DNA of 64,000 nucleotides from Ruminococcaceae bacterium KH2T8 (GTDB taxonomy: Bacteria > Bacillota > Clostridia > Saccharofermentanales > Saccharofermentanaceae). Both the position numbers and the translations under genes were made by a program. The number at the start of each line of letters is the position of its first letter. Within the stretch, counting starts at the first letter, position 1. The notes below the pieces were generated by a model, which saw only the letters and a list, made by a program, of their open reading frames with translations, ran no database searches and was not told the origin of the DNA. Shown in pieces: positions 43,915-54,300 of this stretch. The stretch lies in the NCBI GenBank assembly GCA_900111435.1, contig FOIY01000002.1:248001-312000 (forward strand), in the 5' to 3' direction.

Positions 43915-46509
43915 ATGAAGAACGTAAAGCAGTTAGGCGGAAGTATATGGGGAGATATTCGTCGGATCGACGGTGTCCTGCACACCCGCTATGTTTATCA
44001 TTATGTCCTTCTCCTTATAGTGGCGATAATCGTTTTCCTGTTCGGACAGAGCTTTTATACGGATAAGGTCTACAAGAACTATCAGGCCGATGACTCGGTC
44101 GAGTTCCGTATCGTAAGAAACATGAAATACAATATGTCCTTTGAAGCTCAGGATTCGAGCCTTTCGTCATTCAGACTTAAGGTCAACAGCGACAGGACCA
44201 GGCTCAGCTCTTCGGATAAGGTACACGTTGTGATCTATGATTCCGAGGATAATAAGATCTACGAAGACGATACATATCTTTATAATGCCGATCGAAATTA
44301 CGTAAAGGTGGATGTAGACGGGTTAAGCCTCGAGAAGGGCGAGTGGTATTATATCCGATTCTCATTTCCTGAGATGGCTCGAAATTCCTTGCTCGTTCTC
44401 GATACCCACAAGGTTAATTCATTCGGTGAGGCTATCCAATATGCACAGGATGTTGATGAGAACGGCGATCCGCTGTCTCTTGATATGTCTATCGGATTCA
44501 AGAATGTAGCCAATATCAACTACTATTACGGTACACTGAACTGGTTCAGCCTCGTGCTGCACCTTGTATTGTTCGGTGTGGCATTGAGCCTGCTGTTCGT
44601 AAAGAAGCTCATGGCGAGTACCGTATTCAGAAATTTCTACAGGCTTATCGTGCTTCCCGTATTCATTTATCTTGCGGCAGAAGTCATGAATATCGAGAAG
44701 GAAAGACCCCTGAATTTCCTGTATCCTCTTAGTCGTAAGACCGCTTTTGTAGTGCTTACGATACTCTTATTACTTTCTGCACTTATCCTGCTTTTCCATA
44801 TGATCACGGGAAAGGGAACTGCCGCTTCGCTTATCGTCGGCATACCGTTCCTGACGCTTGCTTTCGTTAATCATACAAAGCTCGTAATGAGAGGCGATTC
44901 GTTCATGCCATGGGATCTGATGTCCGCCGGAATAGCGGTGAAGACCGGATCTACTTATTATTTCCACGTAACGTCTAACTTTATCGCTGGGATCCTCATG
45001 TTTATCGCGATAATGCTCCTTATAAGGCTTACTGACACGCCATATATCAAGTTCTCTTCACAGAGAGCCTCAATGATGGCTTTCTCGACTGCATCCGTAC
45101 TTCTCATACTGGTGTCTACGGTGTTTAATACCAAGCTCCTCGACAGGCTCAACATCTACTACGAAGTCAATCCGCCTATCCAAAGCTATAACGAGAACGG
45201 TACATATATGGCTTTCCTGATGCATCTCAATAATCTTGGTGCCAAGTCAGGTAACAGTAATTCTCCCGAGACTTATAACGACATGATCTATCGCTATACG
45301 GGTATGGCGTCTTCCATGGATCTGGATTCGAGGGTAAACGGCGGCAGTGTAAGACCTAATGTCATCTGTATCATGAGTGAGGCGTATGCCGATCTTACCG
45401 AGATAAGGGACTTTGAAACATCAGAGCCTGTTATGCCGTACTTCGATTCTCTTAAAGATGAATGTATGTATGGTGATATCGCCGTAAGTATCTTTGGAGG
45501 AGGTACATGTAATACCGAGTTTGAGTTCCTTACGGGTTATTCCATGGCGTATCTGTTGCCCGGATCGTCCGTATATACTTTCTACGTCAACAACGATATC
45601 GATGCGTTGCCTTCGATATATTCGGATAACGGATATAGGACAGTCGCTCTTCATTCATTTGACGGCGACTGGTGGGACAGACGTGAGAAGTATCCTTTGC
45701 TCGGATTTGATGAGTTCTATACAAGAGATGACTTCGGACCTGACGCTCAGTATGTAAGACGTTATATCTCCGATCTTGAGACTTTCCATAAGATCACCGA
45801 TATCTACGATGAGTCCGAGGAGCCTTTGTTCCTGTTCTGCGTTACTATGCAGAACCACGCAGATTTCGCGGATCACTACGATAATATGGCTTACGATATC
45901 CATCTGACGGATCTTGCTCCTGATGACGGCTCTTCCTATTACTATGCTGAGAATTATCTTTCGCTCATCCGTGAGTCTGATGATGCACTCGAATATCTTA
46001 TCGAGTATCTCCGTGATTCCGATGAGCCCACTATCGTATGTTTCTTCGGCGATCACTGTCCGACCCTCGATCCGGGATTCTATGAGGAGCTTCTTCAGAC
46101 TGACCTCGGTGGTATAACTCTCGAGGAATCGGTTCCTATCTATCAGACACCTTACTTTATTTGGGCGAATTACGATCTGTCGGCAGGTGGAACGACTATT
46201 GCTACAACTGCAGGAAATCATGGCCTTACGAGCCCGAATTTCCTCGGTCAGACAGTTCTTGACCTCTCCGGTATTGATTCTCCTGATTCCAGGTCATGCC
46301 TCAGGGTATTGCAGCAGGAGATAGGTGCCATCAGTTCACTCGGCGTATTTGACAGTGACGGTGTGCTTCATACCGATACTACGTATTTCGATGAGGATAC
46401 TCAGGGTGCACTCGAGGACTATGCGACTATTCAGTATGGTCTTATCTATCTTTCTGGCTCTGACACTGCGGCTGTACCCGCAGAGACTAATGAGGAGGAA
46501 GAGTCTTGA
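43915..46509 (+). CDS. LtaS-family sulfatase-like membrane protein
   Basis: 864 residues (GGAGACAGG before the ATG). One N-terminal helix at about 24-42 is followed by an extracellular domain of about 160 residues, then about six helices (about 205-415). The catalytic domain holds VICIMSEAYADL (metal Glu), FGGGTCNTEFEFLTGYS (nucleophile Thr) and VCFFGDHCPTLDPG (metal Asp-His). It is related to the LtaS-like gene at 33.8 kb but has the extra N-terminal extracellular domain. It probably handles phosphoglycerol or similar groups on cell-envelope glycans. It overlaps the nucleoside phosphorylase-like gene by 4 nt. Confidence 0.9.
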   Translation: MKNVKQLGGSIWGDIRRIDGVLHTRYVYHYVLLLIVAIIVFLFGQSFYTDKVYKNYQADDSVEFRIVRNMKYNMSFEAQDSSLSSFRLKVNSDRTRLSSSDKVHVVIYDSEDNKIYEDDTYLYNADRNYVKVDVDGLSLEKGEWYYIRFSFPEMARNSLLVLDTHKVNSFGEAIQYAQDVDENGDPLSLDMSIGFKNVANINYYYGTLNWFSLVLHLVLFGVALSLLFVKKLMASTVFRNFYRLIVLPVFIYLAAEVMNIEKERPLNFLYPLSRKTAFVVLTILLLLSALILLFHMITGKGTAASLIVGIPFLTLAFVNHTKLVMRGDSFMPWDLMSAGIAVKTGSTYYFHVTSNFIAGILMFIAIMLLIRLTDTPYIKFSSQRASMMAFSTASVLLILVSTVFNTKLLDRLNIYYEVNPPIQSYNENGTYMAFLMHLNNLGAKSGNSNSPETYNDMIYRYTGMASSMDLDSRVNGGSVRPNVICIMSEAYADLTEIRDFETSEPVMPYFDSLKDECMYGDIAVSIFGGGTCNTEFEFLTGYSMAYLLPGSSVYTFYVNNDIDALPSIYSDNGYRTVALHSFDGDWWDRREKYPLLGFDEFYTRDDFGPDAQYVRRYISDLETFHKITDIYDESEEPLFLFCVTMQNHADFADHYDNMAYDIHLTDLAPDDGSSYYYAENYLSLIRESDDALEYLIEYLRDSDEPTIVCFFGDHCPTLDPGFYEELLQTDLGGITLEESVPIYQTPYFIWANYDLSAGGTTIATTAGNHGLTSPNFLGQTVLDLSGIDSPDSRSCLRVLQQEIGAISSLGVFDSDGVLHTDTTYFDEDTQGALEDYATIQYGLIYLSGSDTAAVPAETNEEEES

Positions 46510-47318
46510 TCTGCTTTTTCTTCGCGATGAGGTGTGAAGCCATACCTTTTATCAGGCTCCTTGGATTAAAGCGTGACTCATCTTTCGGCGGCTTTGAAGT
46601 CTATCGCGGTGAAGATATCACTCTTTGCGTAACAGGTATGGGAAAGGTAGATGCTGCGTGTGCAGTATCTGCTGTGCTTTCTTCTGTTCTCGACATCGAG
46701 CATACGTTGGTCGTAAATATCGGTGTATGTGCCGGTAGAAAAGCAGGTGAGATCTACAGGATCTCACGTCTTCATGATGAGGACTCGGGGAAGGATCAGT
46801 ATCCGGATATGCTTCTAAAGACAGATTATCCCGAGATTTGCCTTCATACATCTGATGCATTTAAGCTCGACGATAACTTCACTGATGATATGTCCGAATT
46901 CGTATACGATATGGAGGGGGCTGCGGTATTCAGAGCGGCTTCTTCATATGTTTCACCTGACAGGATATTGCTCTTTAAGGTAGTGTCCGACAGCGGATCT
47001 CCCGAGGGGGTCACAGAAGAGCTTTGTATCGATCTTATCGGTAGATATTCGGAGAAGCTCATCGGCGAGATAAATGAGATTTATGCTTCGCTGCCCTCAA
47101 GCGGCGTTTACGATGAGGCGAATAAGATCTTTGTTAAGTATTCTGATCTTTATCACTGTACTGAATATATGAATAATACCCTGAACAGGCTTATCAGATT
47201 CGCGCTCTCAGAGGGCGTCGATATCGATTATATGCTCGCAGGATATCTTCCGATCGAAAACAAAAAGGCAGCTAACGAGGCTCTTTCGGATGTTGAACGA
47301 AGGCTCATCTTATCGTAA
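46506..47318 (+). CDS. Nucleoside phosphorylase-like protein, partner of SPL-like gene
   Basis: 270 residues from a TTG codon at 46506. That start is supported by a perfect AGGAGG (46493-46498) 7 nt upstream, and because ICFFFAM is the first beta-strand of the fold; the ATG at 46527 would delete it. PNP/MTA-nucleosidase features: VTGMGKVDAACAVSAVL, VVNIGVCAG and the nucleoside-binding YDMEGAAVFRAA. After about residue 195 there is an extra helical C-terminal part. Such genes often precede SPL-like radical SAM genes in Clostridia, as here. The substrate is unknown. Confidence 0.82.
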   Translation: MICFFFAMRCEAIPFIRLLGLKRDSSFGGFEVYRGEDITLCVTGMGKVDAACAVSAVLSSVLDIEHTLVVNIGVCAGRKAGEIYRISRLHDEDSGKDQYPDMLLKTDYPEICLHTSDAFKLDDNFTDDMSEFVYDMEGAAVFRAASSYVSPDRILLFKVVSDSGSPEGVTEELCIDLIGRYSEKLIGEINEIYASLPSSGVYDEANKIFVKYSDLYHCTEYMNNTLNRLIRFALSEGVDIDYMLAGYLPIENKKAANEALSDVERRLILS

Positions 47319-48336
47319 CTTCTCTCATATCTATGTCGAAAGACAGGCACTGGAGTATCAGGCCGCCAAGGAGATCATTGCGCGCTTTCCCGATGCTCAG
47401 GTCATAGTGATCCGTCACTATAAGGATGTCTTTAACAGGAAAAAGCAGGATCATCGTGCACAAGCGACATCGAAGAAACTTATCCTTGCCGTGAATAAAG
47501 GTACCAGGATATTCGAAGGTTCCGATATGTGTCAGGATCACGGTCATGAGAGATTCTATTATGCGAGCAATGTCATGAACTGCTTGTTTGACTGCGATTA
47601 TTGCTTCCTTAAGGGAATGTATCCTACGGCTAATATCCTGATGTTCGTAAACTTTGAAGATTATGCAGCTGACGTCATTAGGATGCTCAAGGATGGTCCC
47701 ATGTATCTTAGTGTCTCGTATGAGACTGATCTTCCTGCCATGAACGGTATCTATGATATGACATCTCTCTGGTGTGACCTCGCATCGCAGCATCCTGATC
47801 TGACTCTTGAGATAAGAACTAAATCGGCGAGCAGAGCGGTAGTTCCTGCTGATAATATCATCTATTCATATACGCTTTCGCCTGAGGAGATCATCAAGCG
47901 ATATGAACACCATACGGCGAGCCTGGATGCAAGAATAAAATCTGTTCGCAATGCTTATAATTCAGGTTGCAGAGTAAGGCTCTGTTTTGATCCTTTGATG
48001 TATGTAAGTGACTATGCTTCATGTTACAATACATTCATGGACAAAGTCCTTTCAGAGGTAGACTTTGCTAAGGTATTCGATATCAGCGTTGGCTCATTTC
48101 GAATATCGAAGGAATACCTCAAAGCATTAAGGCGCAGCTGCCCGATGTCGTCTGCTACGGAATTCCCGTTCGTTAACGATAACGGCTATGCTGTATATCC
48201 CGAGAGGATCGCCGATGAGATGAAGGATCTTGTCATAACAAGGCTTTGTGAGGTGACTGATGGAGGAAAGATCTTCTGCGATAGTGACGGGGGCATCATC
48301 GGGAATAGGCAGAGCGATAGCTCTGATGCTTCATGA
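47290..48336 (+). CDS. Spore-photoproduct-lyase-like radical SAM protein
   Basis: 348 residues, ATG 47290 overlapping the previous gene by 29 nt (GAGG 9 nt upstream). The N-terminus FSHIYVERQALEYQ and HYKDVFNRKKQD match SPL. The radical SAM cluster motif CxxxCxxC is seen in NCLFDCDYCFLKGMY. SPL repairs the thymine dimer of spores; relatives with other roles exist. The last 25 or so residues (GGKIFCDSDGGIIGNRQSDSSDAS) are encoded inside the SDR gene and look like read-through sequence without family similarity. Confidence 0.87.
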   Translation: MLNEGSSYRNFSHIYVERQALEYQAAKEIIARFPDAQVIVIRHYKDVFNRKKQDHRAQATSKKLILAVNKGTRIFEGSDMCQDHGHERFYYASNVMNCLFDCDYCFLKGMYPTANILMFVNFEDYAADVIRMLKDGPMYLSVSYETDLPAMNGIYDMTSLWCDLASQHPDLTLEIRTKSASRAVVPADNIIYSYTLSPEEIIKRYEHHTASLDARIKSVRNAYNSGCRVRLCFDPLMYVSDYASCYNTFMDKVLSEVDFAKVFDISVGSFRISKEYLKALRRSCPMSSATEFPFVNDNGYAVYPERIADEMKDLVITRLCEVTDGGKIFCDSDGGIIGNRQSDSSDAS

Positions 48337-48958
48337 GCTTGGGTTTAACGTATTAGGTATCGGCAGACATTTCGCCGATGAAATCCCTTTTCAAAAGATA
48401 GAAGCAGACATCACCGATGCCAAGTGGCAGAAGACTTTCGCTGATATGGTCCTCGAGTACCACCCCGAGATCCTTGTTAATTGCGCGGGAGTTGGTTACT
48501 ACGGCCTTCACGAGGATATCTCACCTGTTGATATCGCGGCTATGTGCAGGACCGATCTGGAGGCGCCCATGATACTTACTGCGTCTGCACTCAAGGATAT
48601 GAAGCGCATGAAACGCGGCACGATCATCAATATCTCATCTGTCGTAGCAACGAAAGCAAGCACCTATGCCGCAGCTTATGCGGCGACCAAGGCAGGTCTT
48701 TCATCATTTACGCAGAGCATTTTCGAAGAATCGCGAAAGTACGGCATAAGGATAGTAGATATCTCGCCCGATATGACAAAGAGTAATTTCTACAGAAATG
48801 CTGATTTCACCGAAGACGATGATGAGGAGGCATATCTTTTGCCCGAAGACGTCGCTCAGGCCGTTAAGGATGTACTTTCCATGAGAGACGGGATCACGGT
48901 AACCAAGATGACGATAAGACCCAGATATCACAGGGTAAAAAGGAGGGAGAAGCAATGA
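48260..48958 (+). CDS. Short-chain dehydrogenase/reductase
   Basis: 232 residues, classical SDR. NAD(P)-binding TGASSGIGRAIA at the N-terminus, NCAGVGYYG, catalytic Ser in INISSVVA and YxxxK as YAATKAG. GAGGTG (48250-48255) precedes the ATG. The start lies 77 nt inside the upstream radical SAM gene in another frame, so the glycine-rich motif is encoded in the overlap. The substrate is unknown. It overlaps the GH2 gene by 4 nt. Confidence 0.93.
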   Translation: MEERSSAIVTGASSGIGRAIALMLHELGFNVLGIGRHFADEIPFQKIEADITDAKWQKTFADMVLEYHPEILVNCAGVGYYGLHEDISPVDIAAMCRTDLEAPMILTASALKDMKRMKRGTIINISSVVATKASTYAAAYAATKAGLSSFTQSIFEESRKYGIRIVDISPDMTKSNFYRNADFTEDDDEEAYLLPEDVAQAVKDVLSMRDGITVTKMTIRPRYHRVKRREKQ

Positions 48959-51312
48959 TCGACAGAGTATATCTAAATAATGACTGGACATTTAATCCCG
49001 ACCACGATGCGCTCCCTCAGGGTGAGACCGTTAGGATCCCGCATAGTGTTGTAACTGCGCCTTTTCATTATTTCGATGAGAGCATCTACCAGATGGTATC
49101 GGGTTACCGTAAGGAGATCGATGTCCCTTCCGAATGGCAGGGAAAGCATGTACTTCTTACATTTGAAGGCGTAGCACATTGCTGCGAAGTCAGGATCAAT
49201 AATGAGCTTGCAGGCGAGCACAGGAGCGGATATACGGCTTTTACCATTGATATCGCACCGTACTTGAAGTTCGGAGAAGCGAATATTATCGATGTGAAGG
49301 TAGACAGCAGAGAATCCCTGAACGTTCCGCCTTTCGGATTTGTCATCGACTATATGACTTACGGCGGTATCTACAGGGATGTCTATATAGACGTCAAGGA
49401 ACCGACATATATAGAGGATGTATTCGTCAGCGGCGATATGAACGGTAACCTTTCGTATGAGATATCGATCTCGGGTGAGGCTGACAGCGTTGCTCTTTAT
49501 GCCAGGGTTAGCAGTAAAGAAGATGGTAAGGTCGTATTTGAAGGCGAGATCGAGAGCTCCGGCAAGACTGAACTCAAAGATATCAAGTTTTGGGATATCA
49601 AGGATCCGAATCTTTATATCTTTGAGTGTACGTTGAAGGACAGATCGACTTCCGAAGTTTGTGACGTTAAGAAGGTCAAGTTTGGCTTCAGGACTTCCGA
49701 ATTCAAGACGGACGGATATTATCTTAACGGCAGAAAGGTAAAGATCAGAGGCCTTAACCGACATCAGTCATATCCTTATGTCGGTTATGCGATGCCTAAG
49801 TCCATGCAGGAGCTCGATGCCGATATCCTTAAGGATGAGCTTGGTGTAAATGCAGTAAGGACTTCCCATTATCCTCAGTCTCATCATTTCATCGACAGAT
49901 GCGACGAGATCGGACTTCTCGTATTTACCGAGATCCCGGGTTGGCAGCACATTGGTGACGATGAGTGGAAGGCTCAGGTCGTAGTCAATGTAGAAGAGAT
50001 GGTAAGACAGTATCGTAACCATCCTTCGATAATCCTCTGGGGCGTCAGGATCAATGAGTCTGTTGATGACGATGCGCTCTATACAAAGACTAATGAGTTG
50101 GCACGAAAGCTTGACCCTACAAGACCTACGGGCGGTGTCAGGTATCTTAAGAAGAGCAGTTTCCTCGAGGATGTCTATACTTATAACGATTTTGTTCACA
50201 GCGGAAAGAACAGAGGCTGTGAACCTAAGAAGAACGTTACTTCCGATATGAGCAGACCTTATATGGTCACTGAATATAACGGCCATATGTACCCGACGAA
50301 GGCTTTCGACAGCGAAGAGCACAGGCGTGATCATGCATTGAGGCACGCTAATGTCCTGGATGCTGTAGCAGGCGAGAACGATATCTCGGGCAGCTTTGGC
50401 TGGTGCATGTTCGACTACAATACCCACAGGGACTTCGGAAGCGGTGACAGGATCTGCTATCACGGTGTTACCGATATGTTCCGTAATCTTAAGACTGCCG
50501 GATATGTTTATAAGGCTTGCTCGGATCTTGAGAAGCCTTTCGTTGAGATAACGTCTTCCATGGATATCGGTGAGCACCCTGCAGGAAACAGAGGTAATAT
50601 CTATATCCTCACGAACTGTGACAGCGTAAAGATGTATAAGAACGGCGAGTTCATCAAGGAGTATACGCATAAGGATTCAACGTACAGGAATCTCAAGAAT
50701 CCTCCAATACTGATAGATGACTTTATCGGTGATCAGATGAAGAAGAATGAGGGATTCTCCGACAGGCAGAGCAAGATAGTCAAGGAAGCCCTGAACTATA
50801 TCGGTCAGTATGGTATGGAGGGAATGCCTCCGAAGATCATGATAAGGCTCGCCGAAGCGATGGCCGTATATCACATGAAGTTCGAGGATGCTTATATGCT
50901 CTTCGGAAAATATATAGGTGACTGGGGCGGCACGTCGACGACATTCAGATTCGATGCCGTAAGACGCGGCGAGATAGTTGCGAGCGTGACGAAGAAAGCT
51001 TTCGATAAGATCTGCATCAGGACGAAAGTGTCCTCCGACACTCTTATCGAGGGCGATACATACGATGTTTCCTGCGTAAGGATCGAGATCACTGACGAGA
51101 TTGGTAATATCCAGCATTTCTTTAACGATACGATCAAGGCTGAGGTACAGGGCGATATTGAGATCCTGGGCTCTGAGGGTGCCTTTATATCAGGCGGTAT
51201 GGGAGGTCTGTACATTAAGAGTAATGGCAAGAAGGGTGAGGGAACCCTGACTTTGAGCCTTCCTCAGGGATTCACATCAGAACCGGAGATCATAAAATTC
51301 AAGATTATTTAA
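48955..51312 (+). CDS. Glycoside hydrolase family 2 enzyme
   Basis: 785 residues (AAGGAGGGAG before the ATG). The order is typical GH2: sugar-binding jelly roll (about 1-165, MVSGYRKEIDVPSEWQGK), immunoglobulin-like domain (about 170-255), then the TIM barrel with IRGLNRHQSYPYVG, VNAVRTSHYPQSHHFID, acid/base Glu in LWGVRINES and nucleophile Glu in YMVTEYNGH. An additional C-terminal beta domain runs from about 690. No signal peptide, so it acts on imported oligosaccharides. Beta-galactosidase or beta-glucuronidase activity cannot be told apart here. Confidence 0.93.
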   Translation: MIDRVYLNNDWTFNPDHDALPQGETVRIPHSVVTAPFHYFDESIYQMVSGYRKEIDVPSEWQGKHVLLTFEGVAHCCEVRINNELAGEHRSGYTAFTIDIAPYLKFGEANIIDVKVDSRESLNVPPFGFVIDYMTYGGIYRDVYIDVKEPTYIEDVFVSGDMNGNLSYEISISGEADSVALYARVSSKEDGKVVFEGEIESSGKTELKDIKFWDIKDPNLYIFECTLKDRSTSEVCDVKKVKFGFRTSEFKTDGYYLNGRKVKIRGLNRHQSYPYVGYAMPKSMQELDADILKDELGVNAVRTSHYPQSHHFIDRCDEIGLLVFTEIPGWQHIGDDEWKAQVVVNVEEMVRQYRNHPSIILWGVRINESVDDDALYTKTNELARKLDPTRPTGGVRYLKKSSFLEDVYTYNDFVHSGKNRGCEPKKNVTSDMSRPYMVTEYNGHMYPTKAFDSEEHRRDHALRHANVLDAVAGENDISGSFGWCMFDYNTHRDFGSGDRICYHGVTDMFRNLKTAGYVYKACSDLEKPFVEITSSMDIGEHPAGNRGNIYILTNCDSVKMYKNGEFIKEYTHKDSTYRNLKNPPILIDDFIGDQMKKNEGFSDRQSKIVKEALNYIGQYGMEGMPPKIMIRLAEAMAVYHMKFEDAYMLFGKYIGDWGGTSTTFRFDAVRRGEIVASVTKKAFDKICIRTKVSSDTLIEGDTYDVSCVRIEITDEIGNIQHFFNDTIKAEVQGDIEILGSEGAFISGGMGGLYIKSNGKKGEGTLTLSLPQGFTSEPEIIKFKII

Positions 51313-51322
51313 CATAACGTTG

Positions 51323-51351
51323 TTGAACTTCATATGTTCATGCTCTAAAGT
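51323..51351 (+). promoter_or_regulatory. Promoter of the EAL multidomain gene
   Basis: TTGAAC (51323-51328), a 17-nt spacer and TAAAGT (51346-51351), which resembles the major pilin promoter at 33210. Confidence 0.65.
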
Positions 51352-51374
51352 GGATATAAGGTTTGGTGAAGGTT

Positions 51375-54300
51375 ATGGATATTAGAAAGAAGATCGCTAT
51401 ATTGATCGCTCAGCCAGAAGAGAGCAATCAGACCCGATTCTTAAAGGGATTTGTTGAACGCGCCTTCAAGTATGATCTTGATGTGTGCGTTTTTTCCATG
51501 TTCCAGAAGTACCAGAATTCACCTGCCAGAGAGACGGGAGATTCTTCCATCTTTGAACTTATCGATTATCCGACCTTCGATGCCTTTGTTGTAGCGATAG
51601 ACACGATCCAGACACCGGGAGTCGATCAGAGGATCGAACAGAGGCTGCGTGACCATTTTACGGGACCTGTCATCTTCCTGGATAAGGAAGTTGAGGGTTT
51701 CAGGTCGCTGTTCCTCGATAATATTAATCCAATAAAGAAGATCATCTCGCATCTTATTGAAGTTCATGGTTATAAGGATATAGCTTTCCTTACCGGTAAA
51801 TCATGGCATGATCATTCGCAGCTCAGGCTTCAGGGTTATAAGGATGCTATGGAAGAGCATGGCCTCAAGGTCAATAAAGAGCGAATATTCTACGGTGACT
51901 TCTGGTATTTCAGCGGTGAGAGCGTTGCAGAGAGACTTTGTAAGTCTACCCGCGGTCTTCCCGAGGTCCTGGCATGTGCCAATGACTGTATGGCTATCGG
52001 TGCCGCTAAATACTTAGTTTCAAAGGGTTACAAGATCCCTGATGATATCGCTGTAGTCGGTTATGATACTAACGATGAAGGCCAGCACGCGCCAGTTCCT
52101 TTGACATCAGCACCTATCCCTATGTATGATTTCGGAAAGTATTGCGCCGACAGTATCAAGGCGCTTCTTGACGGCGGAGAGATTTCGGAATTCGTATCTG
52201 ATGTCGATCTCTTTATCGGAAGTTCGTGCGGCTGCCATAACGAGAGCATAAAGCCGACTTTTGATATTCGTCCCGGCTGGGATACTGAGATGAGTCAGGG
52301 CAGGGTCAATAATGCATATAATCATATGAATGAAGATATGCTCCTTCAGTCGACATTTAACGGAATAATCAATACCATCTTTACCAATACCTACCAGATC
52401 AGACCTTTTCACAGCCTCAATATCTGCCTTAATGAGGACTGGACGACCGAGCGTTCCGAGTTTACTGACAGGATGCTCCATCTTATCCAGTGCGGAAGTG
52501 AAGGAAGTAATTCCGACAACCTGAATTTCCTCAGATATTACGACAAGAAGGATATCCTTTCGGAGATCCATGAGGATTTCTATAAGCCGAGGGTATTCTA
52601 CTTTTATCCGATGCATTTCGAGAATATGTGCTTCGGATTTACATCCGTCTGTTATACGGATCCCGCGAAAGTTCCCGGCCAGGAGGAAAGAACATGGATC
52701 AGGAATGTGATCCTTGGTCTTGAGCAGTACAGGCGCAAGGATACTTTCGTTCACAATAACAGCATTATCGAAGACAGGCTCAAGAGAGAACCTGTAACCG
52801 GTATGTATAATTACAGCGGTTTTGTAAATCAGGCTGATTCGATCATCGAGAAGACTAGTAACTTCGGAAGGAATATCGGAGTTCTGGCTATCGATATCAA
52901 GGACTTGTCCGTTATCAATAATAAGCTCGGGCACGATGCCGGAGACCACATCATAACAGCTCTTGCCAATATGGTCGCCAAGGTCTTCAACGGACGCGGT
53001 TCATTCTGTTTCTGTATGGGCAACGGCGAGTTCGTTGCGATAAAGCTGACTAATGAGAATGGTGAGAATGTCATTAAGTCAATGTATGACAAGATAATCG
53101 AGCAGGTTGTTGCCTATAACAATAAAGCCGGTGAAGACGGTAAGTTGTTCGTATATAGTGCCATCGGCGGCAGCACGCCCGTTTCTTCAGCAGAGTTGGA
53201 GCTTCTCGTTAATGAGGTCATCAATCAGAAGAATGAGAAGAAGGGCGCCAAGAATGCTGCGGCGAATATCAAGCTGAGCGCAGATGAGCAGCGTGAGCTC
53301 GAATGTGTAAGAGATATACTCGACAATAATCTCCTTACATATCATTTTCAGCCGATCGTTAATGCAAGTAACGGCGAGATCTATTCATATGAAGCTCTGA
53401 TGCGAGCAGATATCCAGCCTTATCTTTCTCCTCTTAAGATCCTTAAGTATGCCGAGCATATGGAGAGGCTCTATGATGTAGAGAAGGCTACATTCTTTAA
53501 TATCCTGAAGATAATGAGGGAGAGGTCGGATGTATTTGACGGCACCCGAAAGCTCTTTATCAACAGTATCCCGGGTCAGAGATTCAACGAAGAAGATCGT
53601 GAAAAGTTCATCGAGGCACTCGGTGATTATGATGATACCGTTGTTATCGAGTTTACTGAGCAGACCGAGTTTACGGATGAAGAAATAGCGATGATGCGTG
53701 ATGACTTTAACGGATTAAAGCTCGAGACGGCTCTTGATGATTACGGTACCGGTTATTCCAATATCTCTAATCTCTTAAGATACAGACCAAACTATCTTAA
53801 GATCGACAGGATGATCCTGAGCGGTATTGATGAGAATGAGAATAAGCAGTTCTTTGTCCGTGAGATGATCAGATATGCTCATAAAAACAATATCAAGGCT
53901 CTTGCCGAAGGTGTTGAGACTTATGAAGAGTTGAAGACCGTTATCGAACTGGGTGTAGACCTGATCCAGGGATACTATACAGCACGTCCTAACGGAGTCA
54001 TCGCTTTGAGTATCGATCAGAAGATCAAGGATCAGATAAAAGAGATAAATGATCTGCTGATGCAAAAGGATATAAGTAATGTCTATACGGCCGGCAAGGA
54101 AGCAAGGATAATGCTCTCTCAGCTTGCCGAGAACGGAATAAATCTCATCGATGTCTACGATGCAGAGTCGACTTTCCACGACTTTGAGATCATCGGTGTT
54201 CCGGGGCAGATGATGAATATCGGAGTTCACATCCACAGCGGTTATTCCGGTAAGATCGTATTGGATAATGCATTCCTCAGTTATCTGGTCGGTTATAATG

